Shown in pieces: positions 31,810 through 35,378 of a stretch of DNA of 35,378 nucleotides. Source of the stretch: Spirogloea muscicola. Its lineage: Eukaryota; Streptophyta; Zygnematophyceae; Spirogloeales; Spirogloeaceae. Within the stretch, counting starts at the first letter, position 1. Every line of letters begins with the position of its first letter. The notes below the pieces were generated by a model, which worked only from the letters and a program-made list of their open reading frames with translations, was not told the origin of the DNA and searched no databases. Where the stretch lies: NCBI GenBank assembly GCA_009602725.1, contig WELB01000057.1, positions 126,442 through 161,819 of the forward strand. Reading direction: 5' to 3'. Position numbers and translations under genes: made by a program.

Positions 31810-32158
31810 CTCCCACTACCACTCCATTCTTATCGGGCAGGCCTCTGCCAGCCCCATTTCCTTCTTTGGCCTTTCCCAGCCACCAGTCAATCTGGCCGCG
31901 CTTCCCCTCTTTGCACTAACTTTTGCCTGAACAATGTATCGCCTGGAATGTATTGGCTGGCCCTTCACTGGCTAGGATGGGCCACCCTTTCAATTCATGC
32001 GCACTGCGCGCCTTGTCTCCCACCGTCAGCGGTCCATGGCCCACGCTCTGCATCTGCGTGCTGGCCGTGCTCTTGCTGCGGCCTCCGGCTTTCGTCAGGG
32101 GGATAGTTTTCCGGCAGCTAGTCTGTCGGATCTGAGGCTCCTCACTCGTAACTACTGA
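31810..32158 (+). pseudogene. Retroelement remnant: tail, internal fragment and ORF C-terminal end
   Basis: Starts with a tail-like TCTTATCGGGCAGGCCTCTG (31828-31847) and CCAGCCCC. Then comes CCTGAACAATGTATCGCCTG, shared with WDR53 intron 5. Coding follows from PFQFMRTARLVSHRQRSMAH through ALHLRAGRALAAASGFRQGD and SFPAASLSDLRLLTRNY to the stop at 32156-32158. The last 50 codons are open and well conserved. The piece is 5'-truncated and lies upstream of the CARB start (31577). Confidence 0.75.
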
Positions 32159-32381
32159 TTAGATCCATCCACCCCCTGATCTGACATAGCATCTTCCTAC
32201 CCCTTTGTAGCTGGGAGTGCCACTTCTTCAATGGGGGCAAGGGCTGCGAAAACAAAGTTTCGGAGGGTGCCTACAAGCGTGTAGCAGCTACAAAGGGGTA
32301 GGAAGATGCTATGTCAGATCAGGGGGTGGATGGATCTAATCAGTAGTTACGAGTGAGGAGCCTCAGATCCGACAGACTAGC
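32117..32381. repeat. Perfect 97-bp inverted repeat with 71-bp spacer
   Basis: The left arm 32117-32213 and right arm 32285-32381 are exact inverse complements. The left arm starts GCTAGTCTGTCGGATCTGAG and ends CCCTTTGTAGCTG. The arms contain the retroelement ORF end (SLSDLRLLTRNY-stop) and about 55 nt of 3' UTR. The spacer holds GGGAGTGCCACTTCTTC and a GGGGGCAAGGGCTGCG word, both tail sequences. Perfect arms point to a very recent event, or to an assembly artefact of opposed copies. Confidence 0.85.
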
Positions 32382-32389
32382 AGGCACTC

Positions 32390-32885
32390 CCGTTGGGAGT
32401 GCCACTTCTTCTTCTGTCACGCGTGCACTGCGGCCAGGCCGCACTACGTAGCTGCTTTGTTTCTTTGTGTGCTTGTTTTTCCCACCCCCTACACATGTAT
32501 ACGTGCTTGCTTCCGTACTTGGCCGCCCTTATTGCTCGATACTATGTCCGTTCTTTCTGGGCTGGTCTGTCTACAGCCCCTGCCTTATTTTGGACGAATG
32601 TGGCTCTCCCAACGGCTTTCCCTGCAGCGAGCTACTCTGACTTGATGTTGCTCACTCGTGGGTAATGAGCTTCCCTCTGCATCGTCTCGTGTTTTGTAGT
32701 GTAGTCCTCTTTCGGCACCTCTTTCTTTGGCTTTGGACATTGTCCATTCTTTTTGGGCTGGCTTTGCCTGCTTTTCTTCTCTATGGGCGCGCACTTTCTC
32801 CCAAAAGGGGGCAAGGGCTGTCAACAGCCAGCCCAAAAAGTTCGACAAAGTCCGAAGCGGCCAAAGAGCGCTGTCTCAGAGCTTG
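32390..32885 (+). mobile_element. Composite: tail, ORF-end stub, 3' UTR and opposed tail
   Basis: In order: GGGAGTGCCACTTCTTC (32394-32410); CTTTCTGGGCTGGTCTGTC and TACAGCCCCTGCC (about 32552-32584); the stub FPAASYSDLMLLTRG-stop (about 32621-32667); UTR with GGCTTTGGACATTGTCC; GGGCTGGCTTTGCC (32756-32769); CTCTATGGGCGCGC. A minus-strand stem then follows, GGGCTGTCAACAGCCAGCCC (32816-32835), with the rest of an opposed tail. A tail immediately before an ORF-end stub repeats the arrangement at 15.9-16.1 kb. Confidence 0.65.
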
Positions 32886-32902
32886 GCCGGTAGGATGAAG
32901 CA

Positions 32903-33055
32903 CTAGTAAGCACGAGTGAGGAGCCGCAGATCAGAAGAGTAGAGCCGGAAAGCAAACCCCTGACGAAAGTCAGAGGCTGCAGCTAGAGAACGGCCAGCAC
33001 GCAGATGCTAGGCGTGGGCCACGGACCACTGGAGTGAGATGGAGAGGCGCACACT
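32903..33055 (-). pseudogene. Retroelement ORF-end remnant
   Basis: On the minus strand: SVAHA, an in-frame stop, then HLRAGRSLAAASDFRQGFAF and SSDLRLLTRAY-stop (32903-32905). It is nearly the same sequence as the copy ending at 32158 but with an internal stop. It faces leftwards, opposed to the plus-strand copies beside it. Confidence 0.7.
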
Positions 33056-33109
33056 AAGGACCTGAAGATTCTTCCTTCACAGCCATAGCTACTTTGAAGA
33101 GCTTCACTC

Positions 33110-33182
33110 ACGCCATCCACTCTGATGGGCTGGCTCTTCGCAGCCATTGGCCTTACTTGAAAGGGGGCTTCTTCTTCCCGTG
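33110..33182 (+). mobile_element. Retroelement 3' tail
   Basis: TCTGATGGGCTGGCTCTTCG and CAGCCATTGGCC are followed by TTGAAAGGGGGCTTCTTCTT. This is the tail stem and CTTCTTC end without an ORF part. A further worn stem, TGGGCTGACTTCTACAGCC, lies near 33389-33407. Confidence 0.55.
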
Positions 33183-33846
33183 CACGCTCTCCACCCACTA
33201 CACTGCCACCCTCCAAACGCCAGGTCTAACACTCCATCCCTGCGGATTCGTCTCCTGCCACCAGTCTGTCCAGCCTCCGGCACGTCTTAAGGGATTCTGC
33301 ATATGCGTGCCAGTGGCTGTCCTCACCAAACTACATCGGCGTCTGCTGACGTCCTGCCTTTCATGCTGTTTATACAATGGGCTGACTTCTACAGCCAATG
33401 CTCTTTTCGGAAGCCCTATTTATCTGCTGAGGGCGACGATTGCCAACTGTGCCTCACTGCTGTCAATGACACTCTGCATGAGTGAAAGCACTGCCCGGCC
33501 ATGCCCACAAGCATGACCAAGCCTGGCAAGACCACTACTCACGCAATCATGCTGTACTATGCCATGCATTTCCATGCCAAGCCTGCACCCGTGTAGAAGT
33601 CAAGTACCGTCACCTGGCTGAGGCAATACACCCAAGTGCAATCCAAGTCAAGTACCAGTCACCTGGCTGAGGCAATTTGGCTAACATGTCCACTGCCACT
33701 CGGCTTGTGGAGTCCAGCGCAAGCTGGGTTCGAAGGCAAGCATCCCCATGGGCTAGGGAACATGTTGTCTGCGTCGGTCAGATGCATGCTTCACGAAGGT
33801 GTATCTCAGTCTGCCACCACCAGCCCGTCCTAGATATACACCTGCT
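33183..33846. other. Region 3' of the peroxiredoxin gene; contains a 31-bp direct repeat
   Basis: No coding frame recognised. A 31-32-bp unit is present twice (33597-33627 and 33645-33676; it includes CACCTGGCTGAGGCAAT), spaced 48 bp start to start and differing by one inserted base. It probably holds the 3' UTR of the minus-strand gene and the distal upstream region of CARB. Confidence 0.5.
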
Positions 33847-35151
33847 CTACGCTGATAGCTCTATTGTGCGCAGATAGTCTCTGCCCGATGGCATCTGCGC
33901 AACCTCAACCTTGTTATGAAATTTCTTCTGCGCCTCCTCAGTGGACATATTGGCAGGAATGACAACCTTGTCGCCTGGCTTCCAACCTGCTGGGGTTGCA
34001 ATGTCATATTTGTATGCCAGCTGGAGCGCATCCACGGTTCGCAAGACCTCGTCAAAATTGCGGCCAACCTTCCCAGGGTACAGGAAGCTCAACCTCAGCT
34101 GCAAGGATGGTGTCAGTGTGAGAGCCATCAGTGGGGCTGGAAAGCAACAGCAAGCACAAAAGAGGGCCCTATGTGGCTTTGCTCAGCAGACGCTGCTTGT
34201 GATGCCAATTGCGACACAGCTGGCAAATGCGCGCACCTTCTTGTCTGGTGCCACGACATGGAGTGCGCGAGAGGTCAGCGGTTTTCCCTTGTTGTCCTTC
34301 TCGTCCGGGTCAAGCATGTTCAGTTCTGTTGAGATAGCCCGCTCTGGATCCCCGATGAGAGGAAAATCTACCTCTGCATCCGGCTGGTATGTCTTGATGT
34401 CGTTGAGCCATTTCTCAAAGTCTGGGACCTGGTTGTTTGAGAGGCCTGCTTACAAAGAAAGCGGCATGCAGCACCTTAGCAGACCACAGCTTGCAGGAGA
34501 CCTTGGAGCCAGCTGCCCAGAAGCATCAGCATCACAACATGTCAAACTCTGACATGCAGTTGCTCCATGATCTCGTCATGAATGACGATGGCAACTCATG
34601 CATACATCGTAAGCAGCTATCGATCGGAGAGAGCCACAGTGGCCGAGATAATAAAAGTGAAAGAACCCACCTATAAGCTTCACAGCACGCTTCTTGAATT
34701 CAGGATTGTACTTTGCAACCTTCATGAGCTCCGTTGTGCAGACAGGGGTGAAGGCACCGGGAAAGGAGAATATGATGGCCCAGCTGTTGATGTCAGGCAC
34801 TCAGAGAAATGATAAGGAGGTATTATTGGCATCCTTGAGAATTGGAGGGCACTTTACTGTAAGTCGGCAAACTGTGGTTGATTGTGTCTCTATGCAAAAG
34901 GCACTACCATATCACCATCCAGGGACCTCAAACAGCAACTATCAAGTGGCTAGTGCAGGCTGCTAACCACCATGCAACGCAGAAAATGAGAGCAAGACAA
35001 GGAGAGAGGCAATGCAGCAGCACAAGGAAGGAGGTGGACACTTCAGCCAGGCAGCTCACCTGCTGTCGATGAAGTCGTGCAGCTTTATCTTCCCCATGGT
35101 GCTGTCGGTCTCCACATTGGGCACCTCGTCGCCCAGCTTGATGACACCCAT
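33847..35151 (-). CDS. PER1: 1-Cys peroxiredoxin (PRDX6/PER1 type)
   Basis: Four exons: 35151-35060, 34783-34671, 34445-34237 and 34098-33847, giving 221 residues, the usual size for the family. The N-terminus [16 protein letters not shown] is followed by [20 protein letters not shown] with the peroxidatic Cys. Then come [52 protein letters not shown] and the C-terminal domain [20 protein letters not shown], which marks the 1-Cys (Prx6) class rather than 2-Cys enzymes. It reduces hydrogen peroxide and alkyl hydroperoxides. The motif around the active Cys has Ala where the class usually has Asp (PxDFTPVC). The start is the first in-frame ATG. The open frame upstream contains no ATG before a stop, so no targeting peptide is supported unless an upstream exon exists. 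Confidence 0.94.
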
Positions 35152-35378
35152 AGTTTGCCGCGTTGAATGTTGGGCTCCGAAACAGCGAGGAGGGTCTAGC
35201 CTGAAGCTAACGCCGCCGCAGCCTGGACGACGGCGCGCTGGCTGGGCCGCCCGGAACAGCGCTGCAGCTGACAGGCTGCCGAGGGCCACGAGCCTCGCCG
35301 TGGCCGGCGAGCTGCAGCAGCGCGGCGCTCCGCCCGCTGGCCGGCAGCCGCGGCCGGGAGCTCAGCGCTGCGCCGGGC
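35152..35378 (-). promoter_or_regulatory. 5' region of the peroxiredoxin gene
   Basis: A GC-rich leader upstream of the ATG at 35151. A frame in phase with the gene is open from about 35360 but has only a GTG, so it is treated as 5' UTR/promoter. No core promoter motif is obvious. Confidence 0.35.

Noticed and set aside
35152-35289. N-terminal targeting peptide for the peroxiredoxin
   Set aside because: The frame begins only with GTG and has an upstream stop without any ATG; the family N-terminus starts at [10 protein letters not shown].
1-35378. CRISPR arrays, tRNA or rRNA genes, bacterial operons
   Set aside because: No regularly spaced direct repeats, cloverleaf-like sequences or rRNA signatures were seen; the gene structure is eukaryotic.

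Overview
The window is nuclear DNA of a green eukaryote, most likely a unicellular green alga of trebouxiophyte type. Genes are GC-rich and cut by many short GT-AG introns, so most open frames are exon fragments. The gene set is of the plant lineage: a type-B response regulator, a carbamoyl-phosphate synthase large subunit with a transit-like leader, a plant-type 1-Cys peroxiredoxin and a NOSIP/CSU1-type RING protein. Exon joins below were worked out by hand from splice signals, reading phase and family similarity. No transcript data or searches were available.

Layout from left to right: a WDR74/Nsa1-like ribosome-biogenesis protein (+, 210-3513); an unrecognised low-complexity protein (-, about 3803-5466); a WDR53-like WD40 protein (+, 5836-8707); a degraded retroelement piece (-, 9109-9563); an orphan two-exon protein (+, 9862-11596); a convergent intergenic region with a TA-flanked MITE (11736-12059) and a retroelement tail; a type-B response regulator (-, 13085-15492); retroelement debris and a foldback hairpin (15.9-16.5 kb); NOSIP (-, 17701-19983); a retroelement cluster around an 804-base assembly gap (20.1-23.45 kb); a 20-exon CARB gene (-, 23992-31577); a second retroelement cluster (31.8-33.2 kb); and a 1-Cys peroxiredoxin (-, 33847-35151).

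The genes are ordinary housekeeping or signalling genes and show no sign of forming one pathway. The unusual content is one family of non-LTR retroelement. Its ORF C-terminus carries a cysteine/histidine knuckle, a restriction-like-endonuclease-type D-x13-D motif and a conserved end of the form SDLxLLTRGY-stop. The 3' UTR ends in a GGGCTGGC/GCCAGCCC stem-loop and a CTTCTTC-type tail. At least a dozen truncated copies or tails occupy intergenic regions, introns and one divergent promoter. Several are nested, tandem or inverted, including a perfect 97-bp inverted repeat and a head-to-head pair around the gap. Composite tail-stub-tail structures at two loci suggest insertion into its own tails, or a short non-autonomous derivative.
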